From the NCBI RefSeq assembly GCF_964259225.1, contig NZ_CAXVKN010000059.1: a stretch of 16,373 nt of DNA; one strand, 5' to 3'. Shown in pieces: positions 7,215 through 14,940 of the stretch. The notes beneath the pieces were generated by a model that worked only from the letters and a program-made list of their open reading frames with translations, did no database searches and was not told the origin of the DNA. How positions within the stretch are numbered: the first letter of the stretch is position 1; each line of letters opens with the position of its first letter. This stretch comes from Catenibacterium mitsuoka_A. Its GTDB lineage: Bacteria; Bacillota_I; Bacilli_A; Erysipelotrichales; Coprobacillaceae. Position numbers and translations under genes: made by a program.

Positions 7215-8180
7215 ATGAAAGCCAAAAAAATAGCGGCGCTATGTTTAGCGAGTGTTTTATTACTAAGTGGCTGTGGTGGTAAAACTGTAGATGGAAAGAG
7301 CGTAGTAGCTTCAACTAGTGAAGGTCATGTTTATGCAGATGATGTTTATGATACATTAATTTCTACTAGTTCAGGTAAGTCAGCAGCATTCCAGTATGTT
7401 CTTGATCAGTTGATCAATAAACAATATCCTATTACAAGTGATATGAAAGATAATGCAAGTGATATGCTTGATAGTATTAAGAATTCTTATAAGAGCAAAT
7501 ATGGTGAAGATTCTTATGAAAAACAGTTTAAGAGCGATTTAAAGAGTGCTGGCTACGCAAGTGAAAGTGAATATAAGAAGAAACTTATTTATTCTTTACA
7601 GTATGCAGAATTAGTCAAACACTATGTAAAGACACATTATGATACTGTATTCGAAGATTATTATAAGGTTGCCACACCTCGTATGATCTCTATGATTAAG
7701 ATTTCTGTTTCTGATATTTCTAATCCTACTGATTCTGAAAAAGAGAAGTTAGAAGAAGTGCAGGAATTATTAAAGGATGGTAAGAGCTTCGGTGATGTTG
7801 CTAAGAGTTATTCAGATGATTCTACGACTAAGAGTGCAAAAGGTTCTTTAGGTGTTGTAGATACTACAAGTAACTTAACAAATACTTATGGTAGTACAAT
7901 TAATGAAGCAGCTTTCTCTTTAACTGAAGGACAGACTTCTGATGTATTAACAGGTACTGATGGTTATTATATCTTAAAGTGTACTTCTGCTAGTAAAGAA
8001 AAGATTAAGAAGAAATTAAAGAATGTGACTATCCAGTCTCCATTACTTACTTATGATGATTACATCATTTATCTTGCATTCAAGACTTATGATATTGAAT
8101 ATAAAGATGCAAAGATTAAAAAAGCAGTCAATGAAGCAATTAACGAAGGCTTAAAGTCTAGAGCTGCAGAAAGGAAGTAA
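7215..8180 (+). CDS. PrsA-like foldase lipoprotein (parvulin PPIase)
   Basis: This exported lipoprotein probably assists folding of secreted proteins on the outer face of the membrane. A lipoprotein signal peptide covers residues 1-19, and the lipobox LLSGC puts the lipidated Cys at 20. Residues 30-150 form the helical N-domain. Residues 156-258 are a parvulin-type peptidyl-prolyl isomerase domain (MISMIKISVSD, FGDVAKSYSDD, KGSLGVVD, INEAAFSLTEGQTSDVL, GYYILKC). A basic helical tail follows. The 321-residue length agrees with PrsA. The ATG at 7215 is spaced 6 bases after AAGGAGG. It is the first gene of a two-gene unit with the next foldase-like gene. The prsA symbol would be reasonable, but orthology cannot be shown with two paralogues present. 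Confidence 0.88.
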   Translation: MKAKKIAALCLASVLLLSGCGGKTVDGKSVVASTSEGHVYADDVYDTLISTSSGKSAAFQYVLDQLINKQYPITSDMKDNASDMLDSIKNSYKSKYGEDSYEKQFKSDLKSAGYASESEYKKKLIYSLQYAELVKHYVKTHYDTVFEDYYKVATPRMISMIKISVSDISNPTDSEKEKLEEVQELLKDGKSFGDVAKSYSDDSTTKSAKGSLGVVDTTSNLTNTYGSTINEAAFSLTEGQTSDVLTGTDGYYILKCTSASKEKIKKKLKNVTIQSPLLTYDDYIIYLAFKTYDIEYKDAKIKKAVNEAINEGLKSRAAERK

Positions 8181-8185
8181 TGAGA

Positions 8186-9133
8186 ATGGCAGAATACAAA
8201 CAAATCCATAAAGTAGAAGTTGAAAAGAAACCTTTTAAACTTACTAAGAAAATGATTGCATTACTTGTCATTGCGATTGTCCTTGTTGTAGGAGTGATTA
8301 CAGCTTATATTGTGACTGCTGATAAAGACGGTTATACAAGTTCTGTAAAGGATGGTTCAACAGAAGTAATCAGTGGTGATGTAAGTGTGACTAAGAAAGG
8401 TTTATATGAATACTTATTAGACAACTATGGTGCCAATGAAGTATTAAATGAAGCTTACAATAAGATCACTGCAAAAGAAATTACTGACCAGGATGTAATT
8501 GATGCAAAAGTAAAAGAACAAAAGAATCGTTATGCTGAATATTCTGGTTCTTTTGAAACTTATGCAAAGAATCAGGGTTATAGTAATGCAAAGGCTTTTG
8601 AGAAGGAAGTCGTTGTACCAGAAGCAAAATCTGAACTATTAGAAGAAAAATATTTAGATACAGAGTTCAATGATGTATGTAAGAAATATAATGTTTCTTA
8701 TTTAAAGATTGTTGAGTATAGTAAAGAATCTGATGCATTAAAAGCATTAAAGACAGTGACTAATGCAGATGCAATGACTGCTTTAATGAATGCAAATAGT
8801 TCTAGTTCTACTGATTTAGGTTTTGTATGCAGTAAGAGTTCTACTACTACAGTTGATAAGAAGATCATCAAAGCTTTAAGCAAGTTTACTTCATTAAAGA
8901 CTGATGGTGTATATAAGGAAGCAGTTAAATTAAGTACTGGTAAATATGCAGTTGTATATGTATACAACACTGATAAGAATGCTCAGAAGAATGATATTGT
9001 TGAAAACTTATTAAACCTTGGCGATGTGAAAACAGATATTGAATCTTATTATTTAAAGAAATATAAGTTCACTGTTGAAGATAAAAAGGTTAAGAAACAG
9101 ATCAAGAAAATTTCTAGTAAATATGTAGACTAA
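8186..9133 (+). CDS. Membrane-anchored PrsA-related protein, divergent parvulin core
   Basis: This 315-residue protein has a basic cytoplasmic start, one membrane segment at about 23-44 (IALLVIAIVLVVGVITAYIV) and a Lys-rich extracellular domain. The helical part (KKGLYEYLLDNYGANEVLNEAYNKI) resembles the N-domain of PrsA/SurA proteins, and a late stretch, GVYKEAVKLSTGKYAVVYV, parallels the last strands of parvulin. The central GSLG and FGDVAKSYS-type parvulin motifs are weak or absent, so it is probably a chaperone-like relative without isomerase activity (inference). No lipobox is present. An ATG at 8180 overlaps the stop of the previous gene but sits too near the SD AAGGAAG; the ATG at 8186 has better spacing. 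Either start is possible. The pair is likely co-translated. Confidence 0.75.
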   Translation: MAEYKQIHKVEVEKKPFKLTKKMIALLVIAIVLVVGVITAYIVTADKDGYTSSVKDGSTEVISGDVSVTKKGLYEYLLDNYGANEVLNEAYNKITAKEITDQDVIDAKVKEQKNRYAEYSGSFETYAKNQGYSNAKAFEKEVVVPEAKSELLEEKYLDTEFNDVCKKYNVSYLKIVEYSKESDALKALKTVTNADAMTALMNANSSSSTDLGFVCSKSSTTTVDKKIIKALSKFTSLKTDGVYKEAVKLSTGKYAVVYVYNTDKNAQKNDIVENLLNLGDVKTDIESYYLKKYKFTVEDKKVKKQIKKISSKYVD

Positions 9134-9156
9134 GAGACGTGAGAGCGTCTCTTTTG
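9133..9156 (+). terminator. Terminator after the foldase pair
   Basis: AGAGACG (9133-9139) pairs with CGTCTCT (9146-9152) around a 6-base loop, followed by a short TTT run. The weak T-tract may allow read-through into the HIT gene 28 bases downstream, for which no separate promoter is evident. Confidence 0.65.
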
Positions 9157-9183
9157 TGTTAGAATAAAGACAGGAGGTTTTAT

Positions 9184-9591
9184 ATGATGGATAATTGTAT
9201 TTTTTGTAAGATTGCTGCAAAGGAAATTCCTGGCAAAGTTGTATATGAAGATGATACTTGTATTGCGTTCTTAGATTTATCACAGACTACTAATGGACAT
9301 ACACTCGTTATTCCTAAGGAACATTATGATAGCTTTTTAGAAGCAGACCCAGAAGTGATGGCACATTGTATGAAAGTGGCTCAGAAGCTTGCAAATAAGA
9401 TTGTAGAGAATATGCATGCAAAAGGATGTAATATTCTTACTAATGCGAAAGAAGTCGCTGGCCAGACAGTGCATCATTTCCATATTCATATTATTCCAAG
9501 ATATGAAGAAAATGATCCAATCAAGATTGAATTTACTGATCGTTCAAATGTTGTAAATCTTGATGATATATACAACGAAATCATGAAATAG
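9184..9591 (+). CDS. HIT family hydrolase (Hint-like)
   Basis: This histidine-triad protein probably hydrolyses nucleoside phosphoramidates or related AMP conjugates in the cytosol. The 135-residue length is typical. It has the CIFCKI start (Cys5, Cys8), the IPKEHYDSF strand, and the triad HFHIHII with His98, His100 and His102; His100 should be the nucleophile position. The ATG at 9184 is spaced 6 bases from AGGAGG; a second ATG follows directly. HIT genes lie near prsA in Bacillus too, so the neighbourhood may be ancestral, although the functional link is unknown. Confidence 0.93.
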   Translation: MMDNCIFCKIAAKEIPGKVVYEDDTCIAFLDLSQTTNGHTLVIPKEHYDSFLEADPEVMAHCMKVAQKLANKIVENMHAKGCNILTNAKEVAGQTVHHFHIHIIPRYEENDPIKIEFTDRSNVVNLDDIYNEIMK

Positions 9592-9621
9592 AAAAACAGG
9601 GATTTAAATCCCTGTTTTTTT
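9592..9621 (+). terminator. Bidirectional terminator between HIT gene and Cys-rich gene
   Basis: A perfect 28-base palindrome (9592-9619) forms a stem with core ACAGGG/CCCTGT flanked by A- and T-runs, so it can terminate transcripts from either side. It starts right after the HIT stop. It also lies downstream of the convergent small gene that ends at 9664. Confidence 0.88.
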
Positions 9622-9663
9622 AGTACACACAATGATATGACATCTCTTTATATTACGATGTGA

Positions 9664-9885
9664 TTAACCTCTCACAAAGTAGCGTGAAACAAATTCCATA
9701 TTAATTTCTTTGATTTCTCTTTTACCTTCTATATAATCTTCATACATTTCAAAGGGATCTCCAGCCCCAAACAAGCCGCATCCACTGCAGTTCTCACATC
9801 CTGCAGAATCATTACAGTCCAATGCTTCTTGTATGATTCTTTTTCTTTCTTCTCTTGTTGTATCTTTAATGAGTACACTCTTCAT
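9664..9885 (-). CDS. Small Cys-rich conserved protein, unknown function
   Basis: The protein has 73 residues: an N-terminal MKSVLIKDTTREERKRII segment, a cluster of four cysteines spaced C-x5-C-x2-C-x2-C, then an acidic/hydrophobic tail ending INMEFVSRYFVRG. I recall similar short Cys-containing proteins in Clostridia and relatives (sometimes mislabelled as purine biosynthesis proteins), but the function is unknown. The cysteines could bind zinc or an Fe-S cluster (inference). In-frame upstream starts exist (GTG 9894, ATG 9891). The ATG at 9885 is chosen because GGTGAT lies just upstream at a normal distance and the conserved part starts there. It has its own promoter and converges on the HIT gene. 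Confidence 0.78.
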   Translation of the reverse strand: MKSVLIKDTTREERKRIIQEALDCNDSAGCENCSGCGLFGAGDPFEMYEDYIEGKREIKEINMEFVSRYFVRG

Positions 9886-9902
9886 ATCCATCACCCACTT
9901 CT

Positions 9903-9931
9903 AGTATAGAAATAATAAATACAAATAGCAA
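9903..9931 (-). promoter_or_regulatory. Promoter of the Cys-rich gene
   Basis: On the minus strand TTGCTA (9926-9931) and TATACT (9903-9908) are 17 bases apart. A small inverted repeat, ATACC/GGTAT (within 9937-9956), lies just upstream of the -35 and might be an operator. Confidence 0.6.
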
Positions 9932-9969
9932 GCAATATACCTATCTTTTTGGTATGTTATAAATACTAA

Positions 9970-10000
9970 GGAAAAGAGATAGCATTTCTACTATCTCTTT
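9970..10000 (-). terminator. Terminator of nifJ
   Basis: On the minus strand AAAGAGATAG (9991-10000) pairs perfectly with CTATCTCTTT (9973-9982) around an 8-base loop, ending in TTTTCC. It lies 8 bases after the nifJ stop. The T-tract is short but the stem is strong. Confidence 0.78.
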
Positions 10001-10008
10001 CGTATGAA

Positions 10009-13000
10009 TTATTCAGCAGCATCAAAATCTTTAGCAAGTGCTTCTGCTCTTGCACGACGACGTTTAGCATCTACTAGACACTTATCGAATAATGCTTCTG
10101 CATTTTCAGGATTGATCTTAACTAACTGAGAGAATCTGTTTTCACTCATTAAGAAGTCTCTGAACTTAGAATAATCAGGAGCCTTAGAATCAATTGTAAG
10201 TGGGTTCTTACCTTCTTCAGTTAAACGTGGGTCGTATCTTAATAAGTTGAAGTAACCACATTCAACAGCCCATTTTTCCTGTCTTGAAGAGTTAATTAAT
10301 CCACCCTTGATATGATGTTCATTACATGGTGCATAAGCAATAATTAATGATGGTCCATCATAAGATTCAGCTTCCTTCATAGCCTTAATAGCCTGCATTG
10401 GGTTAGCACCTAAAGCAATCTGTGCAACATATACATGACCATAAGCCATAGCAATCTGAGCTAAGTCTTTCTTAGCAACCTTCTTACCACTTGCAGTGAA
10501 CTTCGCAATAGAAGCAGCCTGTGATGATTTAGAAGACTGTCCACCAGTGTTAGAATATACTTCTGTATCAAGAACTAATACATTGACATTCTGATCATTA
10601 GCAAGAACGTGGTCTAATCCTCCGTAGCCGATATCATAAGCCCATCCGTCACCACCGATGATCCACTGAGACTTAGTCACTAATTCACCCTTCATATCAA
10701 GTAATTCCTTGATAGGTTCATTAGCTGAAGCTTCAACTTTTTCTACTAATTCGTTATAAAGAGCCTTTTCTTCTACTCTCTGACCCTTAACAGCTTCATA
10801 TTTTTCAAGAATTCCTTTTAATTCTGGTTCTACATCATTCTTATTTGCTTCAATGATTTCTAAGATATGTTTAGACATGTAGTTTTCTGCAAGCTTCATA
10901 CCGAAACCAAATTCAGCATTATCTTCGAATAATGAGTTAGCCCAAGCCATACCATGACCATTCTTATCAGTAGTACATGGAGTAGATGGAGTTGAACCAG
11001 TATAGATTGATGAACATCCAGTAGCGTTCGCAATTCTCATATCAGAACCAAATAACTGAGAAGCTAAACGATAATATGGAGTTTCACCACAACCAGCACA
11101 GGCACCAGAAGCTTCAAAGTAAGGCTTCATGAATCCAACACCCTTCACTGTAGTTGTAGGATACTTGTCATCTCTATATTCTACATTGTTGTAAACATAT
11201 TCAGATAAAGCAGAATGTTCTAATTCTTCCTTAACTGGAACCATTGTAAGTGCCTTTTCACCACGTTTACCTGGACATACAGATGCACATAATCCACAAC
11301 CTACGCAGTTATCAGGAGAAATCTGGATACGGAATGATAATCCTTCAACACCCTTACCAATTGGTTTTAATACATCATTAGTAATATCTTCTGGTGCATT
11401 CTTGATTTCTTCTTCAGTCATTAAGAATGGACGGATAGTTGCATGAGGACATACCATAGCACACTGGTTACACTGGATACAGTTGTCTTTTTCCCACTTA
11501 GGAACCTGAATAGCAATTGCACGTTTTTCTTTAATTGCAACACCATTCTGCATAGTACCATCAAGCTTATCTAAGAATGCTGAAGTTGGAAGATCATAAC
11601 CTTCAAGAGCATTGATAGGAGCTACGAAGTTATCAAAGTAATCATCACCAGTTGGTTTTCTTAATGGTAATACAGTTAAGTTAGACCATTCTGGATCTAC
11701 AGTTACTTCTTCAATTGCATCTTTACCAGCATCGATAGCCTTATAGTTAGCCTGGACGATATTTTCACCCTTGTTGCTATAAGACTTCTTAGCCATTTCT
11801 TTCATCTTAGTAACAGCTTCTTCGATTGGAAGAATCTGTTCATTTAATGCGAAGAATGCTGACTGTAGGATAGTATTTGTACGTCTACCCATACCGATTT
11901 CACCAGCAATCTTGTTGGCATTAATAATATAGAACTTAGCATGTTTATCTGCTAACTGTTTCTTTACTCTATTTGGAAGATAATCAGCGATTTCTTCTTT
12001 AGTAAATTCAGTATTTAATAAGAAACGTCCACCATCTTTTAAGTTCTTCAACATATCATACTTTAAGCAGTAGTTGTCTAATGAACAAGAGATGAAGTCT
12101 GCTCTATTTACATAGTAAGTTGCTCTAATTGGCTTATTACCAAATCTTAAGTTAGAACGAGTTGCTCCACCAGCCTTCTTAGAGTCATATGCGAAATAAG
12201 CCTGGCAGTATAAATCAGTATTATCACCAATAATCTTGATAGAAGACTTATTTGCAGATACAGTACCATCAGAACCTAAACCATAGAATAAGCACTGAGT
12301 AACACCAGAATTGATATGGAATCCATGAACATCAGGTAATGATAAATGAGTTACGTCATCCTTGATACCAATTGTGAATCCTGTAAATGGATTATCTGAA
12401 TTTAAGTGATCATAAACAGCCTTGATATGCTGAGGTGTAGTATCCTTAGAACCCATACCATAACGACCACCAATAACTAATGTATCAGCATCTCTAATAA
12501 CTGAACATACATCAAGGTATAATGGTTCACCAGTAGCACCCATTTCCTTAGTACGGTCAAGTACAGCAATCTTCTTAGCAGTAGCTGGTAAAACAGCCTT
12601 TAAGTATTTTGGAGAGAAAGGTCTATAAAGATGTACTTTAATAACACCAACTTTTTCTCCTTCTTTAGCCATTTCATCAATTGTATCTTCAATAGTTTCA
12701 GTAACTGAACCCATTGCGATAATAACTCTATCAGCTTCTGGATCACCATAGTATGTAAATGGTGCATATTCTCTACCAGTGATTTCAGAAATCTTCTTCA
12801 TGTAATCTGCAGCAATTTCTACAACTGCATCATAATGCTTATTCTGAGCTTCTCTGCTTTGGAAATAAATATCATCATTATCTGCACCACCACGTTCTAC
12901 TGGATTAGTATGTGGGTTAAGTGCGTTTGCTTTAAATTTCTTAATTGCATCATAATCTACTAATGAAGCTAAAGTTTCATAATCAAGAACTTCTACTTTC

Positions 13001-13542
13001 TGAATTTCATGAGATGTTCTGAAACCATCAAAGAAATGGATAAATGGTACACCAGCTTTAATTGCAGTTAAGTGTGCAACACCAGCTAAATCCATAACTT
13101 CCTGTACAGAATGTGAACAAAGCATAGGGATACCTGTTTGACGGCAGGCATAAACATCCTGATGATCCCCAAAGATATTTAATGAACTAGTTGCAAGAGC
13201 TCTTGCAGCTACATGGAAAACACCTGGAAGCATTTCACCCTGAATCTTATAAAGGTTAGGAATCATTAATAATAGACCCTGAGATGCAGTAAATGTAGTA
13301 GCTAAAGCACCACCCTGTAAAGCACCGTGTACAGCCCCAGCAGCGCCTGCTTCTGACTGCATTTCAACTACGTTTACAGCAGAGCCAAAAATATTTTTTC
13401 TTCCCTGTGAAGCCCATTCTTCAGCATGTTCAGCCATTGGTGAAGAAGGGGTAATTGGATAGATACTTGCTACTTCAGAAAATGCATATGCAACATGAGC
13501 GGCAGCAGTATTACCATCCATAGATAAATACTTCTTAGACAT
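10009..13542 (-). CDS. nifJ: Pyruvate:ferredoxin (flavodoxin) oxidoreductase
   Basis: This single-chain PFOR oxidises pyruvate with CoA to acetyl-CoA and CO2, reducing ferredoxin or flavodoxin, and is the central step of anaerobic pyruvate use. At 1177 residues all domains are present: the pyruvate-binding N-domain (YPITPSSPMAEHAEEW, 28-43), the CoA region, the beta-alpha domain (VGVIKVHLYRPF, 298-309), and a two-cluster ferredoxin domain with Cys688/691/694/698 and Cys746/749/752/756. The proximal cluster ligands are Cys815, Cys818, Cys843 and Cys1073, and TPP is bound by GDGWAYDIGYGG (964-975) with YSNTGGQ (996-1002). No key residue is missing. The ATG at 13542 follows AAGGAGG at a rather long 11 bases. 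It is monocistronic between its own -10 and terminator. Its three [4Fe-4S] clusters depend on assembly by a system such as the nearby SUF. Confidence 0.97.
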   Translation of the reverse strand: MSKKYLSMDGNTAAAHVAYAFSEVASIYPITPSSPMAEHAEEWASQGRKNIFGSAVNVVEMQSEAGAAGAVHGALQGGALATTFTASQGLLLMIPNLYKIQGEMLPGVFHVAARALATSSLNIFGDHQDVYACRQTGIPMLCSHSVQEVMDLAGVAHLTAIKAGVPFIHFFDGFRTSHEIQKVEVLDYETLASLVDYDAIKKFKANALNPHTNPVERGGADNDDIYFQSREAQNKHYDAVVEIAADYMKKISEITGREYAPFTYYGDPEADRVIIAMGSVTETIEDTIDEMAKEGEKVGVIKVHLYRPFSPKYLKAVLPATAKKIAVLDRTKEMGATGEPLYLDVCSVIRDADTLVIGGRYGMGSKDTTPQHIKAVYDHLNSDNPFTGFTIGIKDDVTHLSLPDVHGFHINSGVTQCLFYGLGSDGTVSANKSSIKIIGDNTDLYCQAYFAYDSKKAGGATRSNLRFGNKPIRATYYVNRADFISCSLDNYCLKYDMLKNLKDGGRFLLNTEFTKEEIADYLPNRVKKQLADKHAKFYIINANKIAGEIGMGRRTNTILQSAFFALNEQILPIEEAVTKMKEMAKKSYSNKGENIVQANYKAIDAGKDAIEEVTVDPEWSNLTVLPLRKPTGDDYFDNFVAPINALEGYDLPTSAFLDKLDGTMQNGVAIKEKRAIAIQVPKWEKDNCIQCNQCAMVCPHATIRPFLMTEEEIKNAPEDITNDVLKPIGKGVEGLSFRIQISPDNCVGCGLCASVCPGKRGEKALTMVPVKEELEHSALSEYVYNNVEYRDDKYPTTTVKGVGFMKPYFEASGACAGCGETPYYRLASQLFGSDMRIANATGCSSIYTGSTPSTPCTTDKNGHGMAWANSLFEDNAEFGFGMKLAENYMSKHILEIIEANKNDVEPELKGILEKYEAVKGQRVEEKALYNELVEKVEASANEPIKELLDMKGELVTKSQWIIGGDGWAYDIGYGGLDHVLANDQNVNVLVLDTEVYSNTGGQSSKSSQAASIAKFTASGKKVAKKDLAQIAMAYGHVYVAQIALGANPMQAIKAMKEAESYDGPSLIIAYAPCNEHHIKGGLINSSRQEKWAVECGYFNLLRYDPRLTEEGKNPLTIDSKAPDYSKFRDFLMSENRFSQLVKINPENAEALFDKCLVDAKRRRARAEALAKDFDAAE

Positions 13543-13567
13543 AATCTTTCAATCCTCCTTATCTACC

Positions 13568-13573
13568 ATTATA
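13568..13573 (-). promoter_or_regulatory. -10 box of nifJ
   Basis: TATAAT on the minus strand, about 26 bases upstream of the ATG, is well placed for a short leader. No convincing -35 lies 16-18 bases upstream, so activation by a regulator is possible. I looked for a Rex-type TTGTTAA-N-TTAACAA operator and did not find one. Confidence 0.5.
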
Positions 13574-13594
13574 CGCTGATATGCAATAAAATAC

Positions 13595-13620
13595 TATAAT
13601 TAATTCTCATCGTGTATTTT
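13595..13620. repeat. Imperfect 26-bp direct repeat, left copy
   Basis: This copy begins TATAATTAATT and ends TGTATTTT, and matches 14893-14918 in 24 of 26 positions (differences at 13606 and 13612). The copies are 1298 bases apart, in the same orientation, and bracket all accessory gene remnants between nifJ and pfp. They may be ends of an integrated element, or a duplicated stretch of the original intergenic region. Confidence 0.7.
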
Positions 13621-13745
13621 GTTTCTAACACATATATATTTCTATACTTCATAAGGTGTTTATCTAATTCAGCCTAAAAAATAATTGAATACTCTAATAT
13701 GTTAATTGCCATGTTCTAAACCGGTCATGTCTTATGAGCGATACA

Positions 13746-13817
13746 TCAATGCTTTAAATGCATGTACAAGTAGGATAGAATCCGATAAACAATTACACGA
13801 TAATCATCTCTTGTCAT
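13746..13817 (-). pseudogene. Truncated YjcQ-like gene fragment
   Basis: The ATG at 13817 opens a 23-codon frame beginning MTRDDYRVIVYRILSYLY, which closely recalls the N-terminus of YjcQ-family proteins of Firmicutes and their phages (about 110-120 residues). It stops at 13746-13748 and no continuation is readable in other frames, so only the first helix remains. AAAGGA lies 10 bases upstream of the ATG. The family assignment is from memory of the N-terminal pattern and cannot be confirmed here. Confidence 0.45.
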
Positions 13818-13865
13818 ATATCCCAAGTCCTTTCACATTATTTTTTTGTCAACTAAAGGATTAAG

Positions 13866-14135
13866 CTAATCATCCATAGCATAAAACAGTCTATCGCCTA
13901 ATTCTTCAGTTGCATACCCTAGTTCATTAGGTTCTTCATTATCATCAAATCCATATTCAAGATTCTTGTCTAATACGTAATTACGAATCTGATTAATCTC
14001 TTCATTATTTAGTTCTCTATTCGCATTAACATATTCAATCACACATTCTTTTGAATAACCGTCTTCTGGGTTCCAATCCTTCATAAGAAGCAACTTTTTC
14101 AATAATTTCACATCTTCATCCAATAATTTGTACAT
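13866..14135 (-). CDS. Candidate immunity protein, small acidic
   Basis: This is an 89-residue, strongly acidic protein (about 23 Asp/Glu against about 10 Lys/Arg), mostly helical, with a C-terminal segment GFDDNEEPNELGYATEELGDRLF. The pattern resembles small proteins that I recall beside phage and polymorphic-toxin genes, but I cannot name a family. ATG 14135 is preferred to GTG 14138; a weak GAGAGTGA SD precedes it. It begins 6 bases after the last stop of the decayed toxin reading frame, the classic position of a cognate immunity gene, and it is intact while the toxin is not. No terminator or T-run is evident downstream. The immunity role is inferred from position and charge. Confidence 0.6.
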   Translation of the reverse strand: MYKLLDEDVKLLKKLLLMKDWNPEDGYSKECVIEYVNANRELNNEEINQIRNYVLDKNLEYGFDDNEEPNELGYATEELGDRLFYAMDD

Positions 14136-14141
14136 CACAAT

Positions 14142-14808
14142 TCACTCTCTTTTCTTAGGGTTTGTTTGAATTAAATTTCCAATATCAGGGTTAAGTGTAA
14201 CTTCTACGTTTTCGCCTATATACTTTCTGCTTTTTACCTTCGCCACCTTCTTTTTCGGTTGTCCCTAATACTCTTTCGATAAAATGGTCACTTTGCGATT
14301 TTATTACAACTCCATCCTTAGTTGTACGCCCAACAATTTCATCTTGGATGATTTTACGATACTTCTTATAGTCTCCAAATGTTGAAAATACTGATAGTTT
14401 TCCTAAGCTACACGATCTCTTGTATTTTTGTAATAGTGACCAATTCTCTTTATAATTATACTTCAAATTTTGAAATTCTGATAATGATAGAGGTACATTT
14501 TCACTTCCTAATTAATTGACATATTCTTTATACTGCTTCTTATCACTAGAATAATTCTTAGCCGACTTCTCAGCCGTATTAATCGCTTCAGCACCATGCT
14601 TTTCAACCATTCTCTGGTACCACTCTTTATACGGAAATTTCATTCTTTCATCTATAACAGGATTCCTTGTAAATCTTTCAAGATTATGCATAGTTTTTTC
14701 ATAATAGTCATAGAATGGCACCATAGTTGCATTGAAGGGGCGTTTACATCTAGGATTGGAAGTGGTACAAGCTAGGTGGAATCTTTTATACAAACATTCC
14801 TTTAAACT
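14142..14808 (-). pseudogene. MuF-type phage minor-head/toxin C-terminus, inactivated
   Basis: Three segments read as one decayed protein. Segment 1 (14808-14515) includes PYKEWYQRMVEKHG and SSDKKQYKEY, a pattern of phage minor-head (SPP1 gp7/MuF) proteins that carry C-terminal toxins. An in-frame TAA (14512-14514) interrupts it, and the same frame continues as LGSENVPLSLSEFQNLKYNY, then KSQSDHFIERVLGTTEK (to about 14250), resembling the start of PBECR/barnase-like RNase toxin domains. There the frame shifts: a different frame from about 14255 to the TGA at 14142-14144 gives KSRKYIGENVEVTLNPDIGN and LIQTNPKKRE, the expected C-terminal end. The usual middle portion between HFIERV and KYIGEN appears deleted. 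The N-terminal bulk of the phage protein is absent and no proper ATG exists. The toxin is therefore inactive (inference). Confidence 0.62.
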
Positions 14809-14892
14809 TCATCGATTTTCTATTTCAATGATTGTACTCATCGCTGTAATCATTGCTTTCATAGAATTCAACAAATAGGCTAACCTTTTTAG

Positions 14893-14918
14893 TATAATTA
14901 ATTATCATCCTGTATTTT
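14893..14918. repeat. Imperfect 26-bp direct repeat, right copy
   Basis: This matches the left copy at 13595-13620 in 24 of 26 positions, same orientation. It lies 80 bases upstream of the pfp start codon, outside the pfp promoter. Confidence 0.7.
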
Positions 14919-14940
14919 TACTATTAATAACTATTAAATC

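Larger units (their letters stand above)
13595..14918. mobile_element. Degraded prophage-like accessory scar with toxin/immunity remnant
   Basis: Between two well-conserved metabolic genes this 1.3-kb block contains only small or broken minus-strand genes: a phage MuF-type toxin pseudogene, an intact candidate immunity gene and a short fragment resembling YjcQ-type phage-associated proteins. It is flanked by the 26-bp direct repeats. No integrase, transposase or recombinase is visible, so if it was an element most of it has been deleted. The stretch 13621-13745 has no gene I can support, and 14809-14892 shows only short decayed frames (for example a 17-codon ATG frame at 14809-14862). Confidence 0.5.

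Noticed and set aside
8698..8970. 90-codon open frame on the minus strand
   Set aside because: Antisense to the membrane-anchored PrsA-like gene; no SD or recognisable domain.
9053..9283. 76-codon open frame on the minus strand
   Set aside because: Crosses a terminator and is antisense to two real genes; no family features.
13543..13745. Rex or other redox operator controlling nifJ
   Set aside because: No TTGTTAA/TTAACAA-type palindrome is present; only AT-rich sequence and a 6-base ACCGGT.
14191..14466. Separate 91-codon gene
   Set aside because: Its first codon is TTG with no SD, and it is in the same frame as the preceding segment, separated only by one TAA; it is part of the toxin pseudogene.
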